From: Pseudomonadota bacterium
GTDB taxonomy: Bacteria > Pseudomonadota > Gammaproteobacteria > Steroidobacterales > Steroidobacteraceae
DNA: 64,000 nt
NCBI GenBank assembly: GCA_021798335.1
Contig: JAJZMI010000052.1
Span: forward strand, 1 to 64,000
Direction of reading: 5' to 3'
Part shown: in pieces, positions 26,765-35,914 of the stretch
Layout: each line of letters starts with the position of its first letter
How positions within the stretch are numbered: position 1 is the stretch's first letter
Program-made: the position numbers and the translations under genes
The notes under the pieces: generated by a model
Database searches by the model: none
What the model was told of the DNA's origin: nothing
What the model saw: only the letters and a program-made list of their open reading frames with translations

Positions 26765-27284
26765 CTGCTGGAACTATGCCATAACCGCGCAAGAGGCAGC
26801 CGGCTTATGAATGAGAACGCTCCGTCCTGTAATCGCGAACGACAGGAAACCGGCTTCTCGGGTGGAGCGACACGCGACGTCCATGGCGACCCGGTGGGCC
26901 ACCCCGCTCTTGCGCATCATGAGCCTGGAAACTGCGCGGAGCAGGCCGCTTCACCAGGCCTGGCGGCCCGAGGAGGTTCGCGATACCCCAGCGAGGCAAG
27001 CCGTTCAGTCAGATCGAGGCTGCGCATCCCTCAGCGGCCTCACGCACGCCGGCTTCCCGCGATAGCGGCCCGCCATTGGCTGGCGAACGCTGGCGGAATC
27101 CTGTACCGTGAGGCCGTCATCAAGGCGGCGCCGGATCGGCGCGGCGGCGCCTCGGGGAATACCCTCGACCGAGGGAAGCGGCGGACGGTTGCGGATCGGC
27201 TGAGGACGGCTCGCGCGGCCCGGACGCCTACCGTGCGGCCCAATCTCCAAAAAAAATGGCACGTATCCCGGCAGGAGCGGCTCC
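26765..27284. other. 520-base divergent region between puuE and the LysR gene
   Basis: No gene recognised; frames on both strands are Arg/Ala/Pro-rich without family resemblance. As the shared upstream region of the allantoin operon and a LysR-type regulator, it is the natural place for operators, but I could not define a convincing T-N11-A site. Confidence 0.45.
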
Positions 27285-28223
27285 ATGTTAGAGCGAGCAG
27301 CGCACTATTTCGACGAAGTAGGCCGCCGCGGATCGATCCGCAAGGCTGCCGAGCGGCTGCACATCGCTCCATCGGCGGTGGATCGGCAGATTCTGCAGCT
27401 CGAGGCCCGGATTGGCGCGCCGCTCTTCGAGCGTCTTCCGAAGGGGCTGCGCATGACCGCGGCCGGAGAACTGCTGCTCGAGACGATACGGCGCTGGAAG
27501 CGCGAATATGAAGTGCTTCAGACTCAGATCAGGGACCTTCAAGGGCTTTGTTCCGGCGAAGTGTCCATTGCCCTGGTCGAGGGCGCAACGGAATTCATGA
27601 CCGATACTTTGCGTCAATTCCGCGCGCGATATCCGGGTATCGTCTACCGGCTGCACATTGCAGGGCACGATGCCGTGACCGACGCCGTTGTGAGTGGCGC
27701 ATATGACGTTGGCGTGACCTTCAATCCTCCGGCGTTGAACGCGCTGCGGGTCGAGCGCAAGGTCAGCTACCGGATCGGGGTCATCGTGACGCCCGATCAT
27801 CCGCTCGCGGAACGCCGGGAGGTGACCTTCGGGGAATGCGTGGAGTGGGGCTTCGTGGTCCCTGACGACACGATCTCGATCCGCCCGATCCTCGAGCGCG
27901 TGTGGCTGATGTCCATGGACCAGCCGCTGCGCGAGAGCGCGGCGACAAACAGCATCACGCTGCTGAAGTCGATGGTGAAGGGGGGCGTGGGTGTGGGCAT
28001 TCTGACCGGCCTCGACGTTCTGACGGAGGTGAAGACCGGTGAGCTGAAGTTCATACCGCTCGCCTACCCGGGCATCCCGGTCTCGGAGCTGGCCGTGGTG
28101 GTGCAATCGAGCCGAACGCTCTCGGCGGCGGCCTCGACCTTCGTGCAGCATCTGGCGGTGGCCATGGGCGAGGCGGAACTCGCCCTGACCGCGCGCAACG
28201 GGGCCAGTGCGCGCGGTGAGTGA
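27285..28223 (+). CDS. LysR-family transcriptional regulator, probably of purine degradation
   Basis: 312 aa. N-terminal helix-turn-helix GSIRKAAERLHIAPSAVDRQILQLEARIGAPLFERLP (about residues 16-52), then a LysR substrate-binding domain with ALVEGATEFMTD, VTFNPPALNALRV and VGVGILTGLDVL. Ribosome site AGGAG lies 7 bases before the ATG. Located between the allantoin operon (divergent) and malate synthase (downstream, same strand), so control of these by an allantoin-pathway intermediate is likely but inferred. Confidence 0.88.
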   Translation: MLERAAHYFDEVGRRGSIRKAAERLHIAPSAVDRQILQLEARIGAPLFERLPKGLRMTAAGELLLETIRRWKREYEVLQTQIRDLQGLCSGEVSIALVEGATEFMTDTLRQFRARYPGIVYRLHIAGHDAVTDAVVSGAYDVGVTFNPPALNALRVERKVSYRIGVIVTPDHPLAERREVTFGECVEWGFVVPDDTISIRPILERVWLMSMDQPLRESAATNSITLLKSMVKGGVGVGILTGLDVLTEVKTGELKFIPLAYPGIPVSELAVVVQSSRTLSAAASTFVQHLAVAMGEAELALTARNGASARGE

Positions 28224-28546
28224 TTGCCCCGCGACCGCATCGGATCAACAGGCGTGCGCCGTTTTGGAACGCCCTGTCGCCACCAGAAGGCATGGACAGT
28301 CCGCAAGTACTCGGCTGTAATGACCCCGATTGAGCGCCGCGCCGGATAGCCCGGCAAATGGCAGCGAGCGTGACGACGCGCCATGTCGTATTGGGCATCG
28401 GCGCGATACGCCGCCTGTCTGCCGGGTGGGTGCCGGAAAATCGGTTGGCGGCGGAATCATGCCATCTCGGCTTTGACACAGCATGATTTGCGCATTTTCG
28501 GGGCCACGGGCGGTGGTTCCATGGCTGCAAACAGCGGGGTAAAGGT
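28224..28546. other. 323-base gap upstream of malate synthase with candidate operator
   Basis: Contains no recognised gene. An inverted repeat with 8-bp arms AATCATGC (28455-28462) and GCATGATT (28481-28488), 18 bases apart, surrounds a TTGACA at 28473-28478. The -10 is unclear. It begins 85 bases before the malate synthase GTG at 28547. Confidence 0.4.
28455..28488 (+). promoter_or_regulatory. Palindromic operator candidate around a TTGACA element upstream of malate synthase
   Basis: Arms AATCATGC/GCATGATT with an 18-base spacer that includes a perfect -35 hexamer TTGACA (28473-28478). A dimeric regulator bound here would block or reposition RNA polymerase. The partner protein, possibly the LysR protein upstream, is a guess. 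Confidence 0.4.
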
Positions 28547-30163
28547 GTGAGCGTCGGCACAACAATTCCTACGGGCGTCGAGATCCGGGCACCCGCCGAG
28601 CCGCGATGCGACGAAATACTGACACGCGAGGCGCTGGCATTTCTCGGCGAGCTGCACCGGGCATTCGAGCCGCGGCGGCGCGAGCTGCTCGCGGCGCGCA
28701 CGGCGTGCCAGCGGCGCATCGCAGCCGGTGAGCGGCCGGACTTCCTGCCCGAAACCCGGGACATCCGCGGCGGCACCTGGCAGATAGCGCCGCTGCCGGC
28801 TCCGCTGCAGCGCCGGCGCGTGGAAATCACAGGCCCGGTCGACCGCAAGATGATGATCAATGCGCTGAACTCGGGTGCCGACGCATACATGGCCGACTTC
28901 GAGGATTCGAACACGCCAAGCTGGCGCAACCAGCTGCAGGGTCAGATCAATCTCAAGGACGCGGTGCGGGGCGCGATAACCCTTGACGCCGGCGGCAAGC
29001 ATTATCGTCTGAACGACACCGTTGCGACGCTGCTCGTCCGTCCTCGCGGCTGGCATTTGCTGGAGCGACACGTGCGCGTCGACGGACAGAGTATTTCCGG
29101 GTCGCTGTTCGACTTCGGATTGGCGTTCTTTCATAACGCCCGGGAACAGATCGCCCGCGGCGCAGGTCCCTACTTTTACCTCCCGAAACTCGAAAGCCGC
29201 CACGAGGCGCGCCTGTGGAATGATGTGTTCGTCCTGGCGCAGGAGGCACTCGGTGTGCCCGTGGGCACCATCAAGGCCACTGTGCTCATCGAGACGGTGC
29301 TCGCGGCCTTCCAGATGCACGAGATTCTCTACGAGCTGCGCGAGCATTCCGCGGGTCTGAACGCCGGACGCTGGGATTACATCTTCAGTGCGATCAAGAA
29401 ATTCAGTGGTCAAGAGAATTTTTGCCTGGCTGATCGCAGTGAGCTGACCATGGAGGCGCCGTTCATGCGCGCCTATGCCCTCGAGCTGGTCAGAACCTGT
29501 CACTGTCACGGCGCGCCCGCGATCGGCGGGATGAGCGCCCTGATCCCGATAAAGAACGACCCGGCGGCCAACGAGCGGGCGCTTCGCGGGGTTCGGCACG
29601 ATAAAGCGCGTGATGCGCGCGACGGGTTCGACGGAGGTTGGGTGGCTCACCCCGGACTGGTGCGGCCGGCCCTCGATGAGTTCGGCAAAGTCCTCGGGAA
29701 CCGCCCGCATCAGCGCGACGTGGTGCCCCCCGGCCGGTGCGCGGCGGCGGACCTGCTGGATTTCCGGCCCGAGCGACCGATCACCGAAGCCGGGTTGCGC
29801 AATGACATCAATGTCGCGATTCACTACATGGGCAGCTGGCTCGCCGGCGCAGGTTGCGTGCCGATCCATAACCTCATGGAGGATGCAGCCACCGCCGAGA
29901 TCGCCCGCTCGCAGGTCTGGCAGTGGGTACACAGCTCCAAGGGGGTGCTCAATGACGGGCGCAAGATCGATGCCATACTCGTGCGCCGGTATATTGCCGA
30001 GGAGCTGGCGCGGATCGAGTCCCTCATCGGGGCTACCGGGGCATCGACCGCGACCTATGCGCATGCCGCGCGACTCCTCGAGGAACTGTGCCTCGCTCCT
30101 GTCTTTGCCGAGTTCCTGACGCTGCCGATGTACGGGATGCTGAGCGATGATCCGGCGGTATGA
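28547..30163 (+). CDS. aceB: Malate synthase A
   Basis: 538 aa. Condenses glyoxylate with acetyl-CoA to malate. Length and motifs match isoform A: MINALNSGADAYMADFEDSNTPSW near 102-125, ARGAGPYFYLPKLES, IKATVLIETVLAAFQMHEILYELREH, GRWDYIFSAIKKF and WLAGAGCVPIHNLMEDAATAEI. Start GTG 28547 follows GGGGTAAAGGT. No isocitrate lyase is near; instead it sits between the allantoin operon and urease, so its glyoxylate probably comes from ureidoglycolate lyase. Regulation by the upstream LysR protein or the palindrome at 28455 is possible. Confidence 0.95.
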   Translation: MSVGTTIPTGVEIRAPAEPRCDEILTREALAFLGELHRAFEPRRRELLAARTACQRRIAAGERPDFLPETRDIRGGTWQIAPLPAPLQRRRVEITGPVDRKMMINALNSGADAYMADFEDSNTPSWRNQLQGQINLKDAVRGAITLDAGGKHYRLNDTVATLLVRPRGWHLLERHVRVDGQSISGSLFDFGLAFFHNAREQIARGAGPYFYLPKLESRHEARLWNDVFVLAQEALGVPVGTIKATVLIETVLAAFQMHEILYELREHSAGLNAGRWDYIFSAIKKFSGQENFCLADRSELTMEAPFMRAYALELVRTCHCHGAPAIGGMSALIPIKNDPAANERALRGVRHDKARDARDGFDGGWVAHPGLVRPALDEFGKVLGNRPHQRDVVPPGRCAAADLLDFRPERPITEAGLRNDINVAIHYMGSWLAGAGCVPIHNLMEDAATAEIARSQVWQWVHSSKGVLNDGRKIDAILVRRYIAEELARIESLIGATGASTATYAHAARLLEELCLAPVFAEFLTLPMYGMLSDDPAV

Positions 30164-30522
30164 TTCGATTATGCACCGCGGCGCGCGGACCGCGTGGTGC
30201 GACGTTCGATCATGTGAACATGCATAGTGCTCCATGCTCGGCCCCACGCCGGCGCTGCGCACCGCCGCAGTGCTCGCGCGCGGCTTGACTCGCACGTTTT
30301 TGGTGCATCCCGGCCTGCAACTGCCCGACGCGCCGACCGTGACAGGCCGGCTCGACAGCATCAAGCAACCACGCGTGATCCCGCGGTTGCACTCGCGGGC
30401 GAACGTCGCCATCCTACCGATGAGGAAATTGCGCAATCACCCTGATGCTCGCTCACCGCATGATCATGATGGTCCGAAGCTCCGTGGTGTTGCCGCAGGC
30501 GCGGGCGAGCTCGATGAGGTCA
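30164..30522. other. 359-base gap between malate synthase and ureD
   Basis: No gene supported. An imperfect hairpin (GCACCGCGG...CCGCGTGGTGC) lies at about 30174-30202, shortly after the malate synthase stop, and may mark the transcript end. A 34-codon minus-strand frame overlaps the ureD start (see rejected items). Confidence 0.4.
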
Positions 30523-31371
30523 ATGTCCGCAATGATTTCGCGGTCTGATTCCGTCACTCCGTTACAGCGGTCCCGGGGCCGGCTGCGGGTTTGCATCATG
30601 CGGCGCGGGCCGGAGTCGGTCCTCGCGGATCTGTATCAGGAAGGATGCCTCAAGGCGAGATTTCCTCGCACGTCACCGGGCGCGCCGGTGAGCGTGGTAC
30701 TGCTGAACAGTGCCGGAGGCGTCGTCCCCGGCGATCGTCTCGATCAGGTGCTGACGCTGGAGGCGGGAACCGAGGCCAGCGTGGTGTCGGCGGGGGCGGA
30801 GCGGTTTTATCGTGGACTGCGCGGCGATGCACCGGCCCAGGTGCGCACGACGATCACGTTGGGCGCCGGCGCTACCCTGGAGTGGCTGCCGCAGGAGTCC
30901 ATCCTGTTCGACGCGACGGCATTGGACCGAACGCTGGCGATCGACATGGAGGAAGACGCGCGGTTGCTTGCGGTGGAGGCGCTGCTGTTCGGCCGTGCGG
31001 CAATGGGTGAAGCGCTGCACCGCATCCAGCTGGTGGACCGGCTGCGCATCCGTCGGGCCGGACGGCTCGTGTGGCAGGACGCGGTTCGGCTTTCGGGTGA
31101 TGCGGCGGCCCTGATGCAGCATCCGGCCACCGGAGGCGGGGCGGCGGCCGTTGCAGGAATTGTCTTTACCGCGCCAGAAGCGACAGCACGGCTCGAGGCA
31201 CTACGCAACGCGATGGCGGCGGCAGGTTACGATGCCGGGGTGACGTGCCGCGACGGCGTGTTATTCGCCCGTCTGGTTGCGCGCGATGGGGCCGTGTTGC
31301 GCGAGCGCATCGCGGCCGCGCTTGCGGTGCTGCGGACCGAGCCGGATCTTCCCCGCAACTGGTGTTGCTAG
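30523..31371 (+). CDS. ureD: Urease accessory protein UreD (UreH)
   Basis: 282 aa. Scaffold in the UreDFG complex that delivers nickel to apo-urease. Family motifs: RSRGRLRVCI, VLADLYQEGCLKARFPR, VVLLNSAGGVVPGDRL, AERFYRG and LEWLPQESILFDAT. Several in-frame ATGs precede the conserved part (30445, 30514, 30523, 30532); 30523 has AGGT 3 bases upstream and gives a length near the usual. Followed by ureA after a 179-base gap, larger than the other gaps in the cluster, where a separate promoter is possible. Confidence 0.92.
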   Translation: MSAMISRSDSVTPLQRSRGRLRVCIMRRGPESVLADLYQEGCLKARFPRTSPGAPVSVVLLNSAGGVVPGDRLDQVLTLEAGTEASVVSAGAERFYRGLRGDAPAQVRTTITLGAGATLEWLPQESILFDATALDRTLAIDMEEDARLLAVEALLFGRAAMGEALHRIQLVDRLRIRRAGRLVWQDAVRLSGDAAALMQHPATGGGAAAVAGIVFTAPEATARLEALRNAMAAAGYDAGVTCRDGVLFARLVARDGAVLRERIAAALAVLRTEPDLPRNWCC

Positions 31372-31493
31372 TGCTACGACACACTAATTTGCCAATATCT
31401 GCACAGCAATTGGTATCGACCAGGAACCGTCGGCACCGACTCGCTCTACCCGAGACGTTGCGATGCTTGTGTGTCGCGTTACGAGCGGGCGTG

Positions 31494-31499
31494 TAATAT
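31494..31499 (+). promoter_or_regulatory. Possible -10 element for ureABC
   Basis: TAATAT in an AT-richer patch 52 bases before the ureA start. The best -35 partners (TTGTGT or TGTGTC, 18-21 bases upstream) are poor. The 179-base ureD-ureA gap makes an extra promoter plausible. Confidence 0.28.
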
Positions 31500-31550
31500 C
31501 ATTTCTATGGGCATTATGAATTGGCACTGGATCCGGACCGGGAGAAGGCA

Positions 31551-31853
31551 ATGCATCTGACGCCGCGAGAAAAGGACAAACTACTCATCGCGACCGCGGC
31601 GATGGTTGCGCGTCGGCGGCGTGAGCGCGGGGTGAAGCTGAACCATCCGGAGGCGATCGCGCTGATCAGCGATTTCATCCTCGAAGGGGCCCGCGATGGC
31701 CGGACGGTGGCTGATCTGATGGCGGACGGCGCCACTGTGCTGACACGAGCGGAGGTGATGGAAGGTGTCGGTGACATGATCGGTGAGGTGCAGGTAGAAG
31801 CAACGTTTCCGGACGGCACCAAGCTGGTTACCGTTCATAACCCGATCCGTTGA
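31551..31853 (+). CDS. ureA: Urease gamma subunit
   Basis: 100 aa, the standard length. Structural subunit of the cytosolic nickel urease. Sequence [44 protein letters not shown] and [18 protein letters not shown] are diagnostic. ATG 31551 with GGGAGAAGG just upstream is preferred over the frame start at 31521. First of the structural genes ureABC. Confidence 0.97.
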   Translation: MHLTPREKDKLLIATAAMVARRRRERGVKLNHPEAIALISDFILEGARDGRTVADLMADGATVLTRAEVMEGVGDMIGEVQVEATFPDGTKLVTVHNPIR

Positions 31854-31907
31854 TGCTCGCAACGCCAAAATGCGCCGCGTACGCCCGGACCCGCACGGAT
31901 TGACTGC

Positions 31908-32219
31908 GTGACCCCAGGAGAGATTCTTTGCGCCGCAAGCAGTATTGAGCTGAACGCCGGACAGACCCGCGTGACGCTCGAAGTGGCAAACACCGGTGAT
32001 CGGCCCATTCAGGTCGGCAGCCATTATCATTTTGCCGAAACGAATCCGGCGCTCGCCTTCGACCGCGCTCGAGCGCGGGGCATGCGGCTCGACATCGCCG
32101 CCGGGACGGCCGTGCGTTTCGAGCCTGGCCAGAAGCGCCGCGTGACGCTGGTTCCTTATCTCGGCGCACGCATCGTCCAGGGCTTCCGCAGCGCGGTCAT
32201 GGGCACGCTGGAGCCCTGA
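31908..32219 (+). CDS. ureB: Urease beta subunit
   Basis: 103 aa. Structural subunit. [58 protein letters not shown] and the RIVQGFR end match UreB. Start is GTG at 31908. Three bases separate its stop from ureC. Confidence 0.97.
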   Translation: MTPGEILCAASSIELNAGQTRVTLEVANTGDRPIQVGSHYHFAETNPALAFDRARARGMRLDIAAGTAVRFEPGQKRRVTLVPYLGARIVQGFRSAVMGTLEP

Positions 32220-32222
32220 ACG

Positions 32223-33929
32223 ATGGCGCGTCTACCACGGGCGGCGTATGCCGATATGTTCGGACCCACGACGGGCGATCGCGTCCGATTGGCAGATACG
32301 GAGCTGTTCGTCGAAGTCGAAGCGGATCACACGACGTATGGCGAAGAAGTAAAATTCGGTGGCGGCAAGGTCATCCGGGACGGCATGGGCCAGAGCCAGG
32401 TGAGCAACGCGGACGGAGCCGCGGATACCGTCATCACCAACGCCCTCATAATCGATTATTGGGGCATCGTGAAGGCGGATGTCGGCATTTCTCGCGGCCG
32501 CATTGCGGCGATTGGCAAGGCCGGCAACCCCGACGTGCAACCCGGCGTGACCATCATCATTGGTCCGGGGACGGAAATCATCGCCGGAGAGGGCAAGATC
32601 CTCACCGCTGGAGGGGTCGACGCTCATATTCACTTCATCTGCCCTCAGCAGGTGGATGATGCCATCGCATCGGGCATCACGACGATGCTGGGCGGGGGCA
32701 CGGGACCGGCGAGCGGCACCGCCGCCACCACCTGCACACCCGGCCCGTTCCATCTTGGGCGCATGCTGCAGGCCGCGGAAGGATTGCCGGTGAATCTGGG
32801 CTTCGCCGGCAAAGGCAACGCGTCGTGCCCGCAAGCGCTCGAGGAAATGGTGCGGGCCGGGGCCATGGCATTGAAGCTGCACGAGGACTGGGGCACGACG
32901 CCAGCGGCGATCGACTGCTGCCTCGGCGTTGCCGATCGGTTTGACGTGCAGGTGATGATCCATACCGACACGCTGAACGAGTCTGGTTTTGTCGAAGACA
33001 CCATCGCCGCCTTCAAGGGGCGCACAATTCACGCCTATCATACCGAGGGCGCTGGCGGCGGCCACGCGCCAGACATCATCCGGGTCGCCTCGTTCCCCAA
33101 CGTACTACCGAGCTCGACCAACCCGACCCGGCCCTATACGCGTAACACGATCGATGAGCATCTGGACATGCTCATGGTGTGCCACCATCTCAATGGCGCT
33201 ATCCCCGAGGATATCGCCTTCGCCGAGAGCCGTATCCGACGCGAGACGATCGCAGCGGAAGACATCTTGCACGACCTCGGCGCGCTTTCCATGATTTCCT
33301 CCGACAGCCAGGCGATGGGCCGAGTCGGGGAGGTCGTGCTGCGCACTTGGCAGACCGCGCACAAAATGAAGGTGCAGCGCGGACCGTTGCCGGGCGATAC
33401 CGCGGCGGACAACAGCCGGGTCAAGCGCTACATCGCGAAATATACGATCAACCCCGCGATCGCGCATGGGATGAGCGCGTATGTGGGCTCCGTGGAAGTG
33501 GGCAAGCTGGCCGATCTGGTGCTGTGGAAGCCGGCATTCTTCGGCGTAAAACCGGATCTGGTGCTCAAGGCGGGCAGCATCGCCTTGGCGGCGATGGGCG
33601 ACCCTAATGGGTCGATCCCCACGCCACAACCGGTTCATTACCGCGCGATGTTCGCCGGCTATGGCCGCTCGCTGGTGGAGTCGTCATTGCTGTTCGTCTC
33701 GGGCGCGGCGCTCGAGGCCGATATCGGCCGGCGTCTCGGGCTGTCCCGCCAACTTGTCGCGGTTGCGGACACGCGTGGCGGTATTGGCAAGAAATCGATG
33801 ATACACAATGACGCCATGCCGAAGATCGACGTCGACCCCGAAACGTATGAGGTGCGCGCGAACGGGGAGCTGCTGACCTGCGCACCGGCCGAGGTGCTAC
33901 CCATGGCCCAACGATACTTCCTGTTCTGA
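32223..33929 (+). CDS. ureC: Urease alpha subunit (catalytic)
   Basis: 568 aa. Hydrolyses urea to ammonia and carbamate at a two-nickel centre. Nickel ligands are visible in DAHIHF, the carbamylated lysine in [23 protein letters not shown] and [12 protein letters not shown]; the mobile flap histidine is in MVCHHLN and the last aspartate ligand in [12 protein letters not shown]. Length and order are normal. Urea would come from allantoicase and ureidoglycolate lyase encoded upstream. Its stop overlaps the ureE start by one base (TGATG). Confidence 0.98.
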   Translation: MARLPRAAYADMFGPTTGDRVRLADTELFVEVEADHTTYGEEVKFGGGKVIRDGMGQSQVSNADGAADTVITNALIIDYWGIVKADVGISRGRIAAIGKAGNPDVQPGVTIIIGPGTEIIAGEGKILTAGGVDAHIHFICPQQVDDAIASGITTMLGGGTGPASGTAATTCTPGPFHLGRMLQAAEGLPVNLGFAGKGNASCPQALEEMVRAGAMALKLHEDWGTTPAAIDCCLGVADRFDVQVMIHTDTLNESGFVEDTIAAFKGRTIHAYHTEGAGGGHAPDIIRVASFPNVLPSSTNPTRPYTRNTIDEHLDMLMVCHHLNGAIPEDIAFAESRIRRETIAAEDILHDLGALSMISSDSQAMGRVGEVVLRTWQTAHKMKVQRGPLPGDTAADNSRVKRYIAKYTINPAIAHGMSAYVGSVEVGKLADLVLWKPAFFGVKPDLVLKAGSIALAAMGDPNGSIPTPQPVHYRAMFAGYGRSLVESSLLFVSGAALEADIGRRLGLSRQLVAVADTRGGIGKKSMIHNDAMPKIDVDPETYEVRANGELLTCAPAEVLPMAQRYFLF

Positions 33930-34459
33930 TGGACGAACATCTACCTGTAGCCCGTCAAGTAGTGCGCGCCGGCGCCTGGCGGGAAGGCGAGCCGGTCGGC
34001 ACCGTAAAGCTGGATCATCAAGGCCGGCAGCAACGGCGACGGCGCCTCGTGACCGAGGACGGGCGCGCGTTCCTGCTCGATCTGGCCGCCAACATGCACC
34101 TCGCGGACGGAGACGCGTTGCTCCTTGAGGATGGCACGCTCGTCCGCGTGGCGGCGCAGATGGAATCATTGCTCGACATTCATGCGCAAGACGCTACCAG
34201 CCTGATGCGCATCGTATGGCATCTCGGCAACCGGCACTTGCCGGTAGAGATTTCCGGGGAGCATCTGCGCACGACGACGGATCATGTGGTCGCGCAGATG
34301 GTGGAGAGGCTGGGTGGGCGCGTGGAGGCGGTCCGCGCGGTGTTCACGCCGGAAGCGGGCGCCTATGCAACGGGGGGGCATGCACAAAATCATGCGGCGG
34401 ACGGTCATCGCCAAGATGGACATCATGCGCACGAACAGCCGCCGCACGGACATGGCTGA
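33929..34459 (+). CDS. ureE: Urease accessory protein UreE (nickel chaperone)
   Basis: 176 aa. Binds nickel and passes it to UreG. The N-terminal peptide-binding domain contains RQQRRRRLVTEDGRAFLLDL; the metal-binding domain contains DATSLMRIVWHLGNRHLPVEI with the conserved HLGNRH. The C-terminus is a His-rich nickel tail (eight histidines in the last 28 residues). ATGA-type overlaps join it to ureC and ureF; its end overlaps the ureF start by 8 bases. Confidence 0.93.
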   Translation: MDEHLPVARQVVRAGAWREGEPVGTVKLDHQGRQQRRRRLVTEDGRAFLLDLAANMHLADGDALLLEDGTLVRVAAQMESLLDIHAQDATSLMRIVWHLGNRHLPVEISGEHLRTTTDHVVAQMVERLGGRVEAVRAVFTPEAGAYATGGHAQNHAADGHRQDGHHAHEQPPHGHG

Positions 34460-35102
34460 GATCAAGCTGCTGCGTCTGCAGATCTGGCTGTCGCCCGCCT
34501 TCCCCACCGGCGGGTTTGCATATTCCCAGGGCACCGAGTGGGCGGTCAAGACGGGCGATGTGCGTTGCGGAGCGAGTCTCGCCGACTGGCTCTCGATTCA
34601 CTTTCACCATGGTAGCGGCCTGGGTGAGGCGATAGTACTGAGGGCGGCGTATCGCGCGGGAACGGATGCTGCACAACTGACACAACTCGGTGAACTGGCG
34701 CTCGCTGCCAGCCTACCGCGCGAACGGGCAGAGGAAACACTGGCGCAGGGTGCTGCGTTTCTGCGCGCTGCGGGACCCTGGCGGCCAGGCTGGCTCGGCG
34801 AGGCGCTGCCTTATCCGGTTGCCGTCGGCGCGCTTGCTGCGGCGCATCAGATCGGAGAGGATGCGACCTGTCTGGCCTTTCTGACCGCACAGGCCTCGAC
34901 CCTGATTTCCGCGGCCGTCAGGCTCGTACCATTGGGTCAGAGCGCTGGGATCGAGGCTCTTGCCGAGCTGGAGCCGGTACTGATTCGGGCGGCGGCCCGA
35001 GCTCGCTCGATTTCTCCCGAGGACATCGGCGGCTGCGGGTTTCGAGCCGAAATCGCCTCGATGTGCCACGAAATACAGGAAACACGGCTGTTTCGCTCAT
35101 GA
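34452..35102 (+). CDS. ureF: Urease accessory protein UreF
   Basis: 216 aa. Part of the UreDFG maturation complex, gating UreG GTPase activity. Typical start LLRLQIWLSPAFPTGGFAYSQGTEWAV, later LPYPVAVGALAAAHQIG and AAVRLVPLGQSAGI. ATG 34452 is inside the ureE 3' end; the longer frame upstream is arginine/methionine-rich and out of family. Confidence 0.93.
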   Translation: MAEIKLLRLQIWLSPAFPTGGFAYSQGTEWAVKTGDVRCGASLADWLSIHFHHGSGLGEAIVLRAAYRAGTDAAQLTQLGELALAASLPRERAEETLAQGAAFLRAAGPWRPGWLGEALPYPVAVGALAAAHQIGEDATCLAFLTAQASTLISAAVRLVPLGQSAGIEALAELEPVLIRAAARARSISPEDIGGCGFRAEIASMCHEIQETRLFRS

Positions 35103-35148
35103 GGCAAGGACGGCAACGCATGATCGCTGATGACCGGGGGACGGGCGC

Positions 35149-35781
35149 ATGAATTCAAATGGGCCTCTGCGGGTGGGGATCGGCGGCCCGGTGGGGTCGG
35201 GCAAGACGGCACTGATGGAGGGGCTGTGTCGGGCTTTTCGCAGCAGCCACGAGATCGCCGCCATTACCAATGACATCTACACCAAGGAAGATGCCGAATT
35301 TCTGCTGCGCGCCGGGGCGTTGGCGCCGGAGCGTATCCTCGGCATCGAGACCGGCGGCTGCCCGCATACCGCCATCCGCGAAGATGCCTCGATCAATCTG
35401 GCGGGCATCGCGCAGATGCGTCGGCGTTTCCCTGCTCTCGACCTCATTCTCATTGAAAGCGGTGGCGATAATCTCGCCGCCACCTTCAGTCCCGAGCTGG
35501 CGGATATCACGCTCTATGTCATCGACGTCGCGGCAGGCGACAAGATTCCACGCAAAGGCGGACCTGGGATCACGCGCAGCGATCTTTTGATCATCAACAA
35601 AATCGACCTGGCTCCGCTGGTGGGAGCGAGTCTCGAGGTGATGGACATTGACGCCCGGCGCATGCGTGGCGACAAGCCGTTCATCTTCGCCAGTATTCGT
35701 GCGGGTACGGGTGTCGCTGATATCGCATCGTTCATCGTGCGCGAGGGTGGCCTTCGACCGCTACCCCTGATCCACGCTTGA
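35149..35781 (+). CDS. ureG: Urease accessory protein UreG (GTPase)
   Basis: 210 aa. SIMIBI-class GTPase that delivers nickel to urease. P-loop [11 protein letters not shown] near residues 12-22, [12 protein letters not shown], metal-binding [31 protein letters not shown] and the [11 protein letters not shown] guanine motif. Last gene of the urease cluster; the purine permease follows after 133 bases. Confidence 0.97.
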   Translation: MNSNGPLRVGIGGPVGSGKTALMEGLCRAFRSSHEIAAITNDIYTKEDAEFLLRAGALAPERILGIETGGCPHTAIREDASINLAGIAQMRRRFPALDLILIESGGDNLAATFSPELADITLYVIDVAAGDKIPRKGGPGITRSDLLIINKIDLAPLVGASLEVMDIDARRMRGDKPFIFASIRAGTGVADIASFIVREGGLRPLPLIHA

Positions 35782-35914
35782 GTCGTCGTTCATGTATGCG
35801 GCCGCCTCCTGCGGAGTTTCGTATTGTGACGACCGCGCATCGTGAACGGATCGCGACGATGAGACCGGATCCCAATCCAGCCGCCCGCCATCGGCAGGCT
35901 CCAGGTCGCACTTC

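Noticed and set aside
28457-30436. 659-codon open frame on the minus strand
   Set aside because: It lies antisense to malate synthase, a clear gene; long antisense frames are expected at this GC content.
30453-30557. 34-codon minus-strand frame overlapping the ureD start, beginning GTG and reading MTESDREIIADIDLIEL
   Set aside because: It looks amphipathic and has GC-rich third positions, but it is very short, has only CGGA directly next to the start and overlaps a real gene; not enough support.
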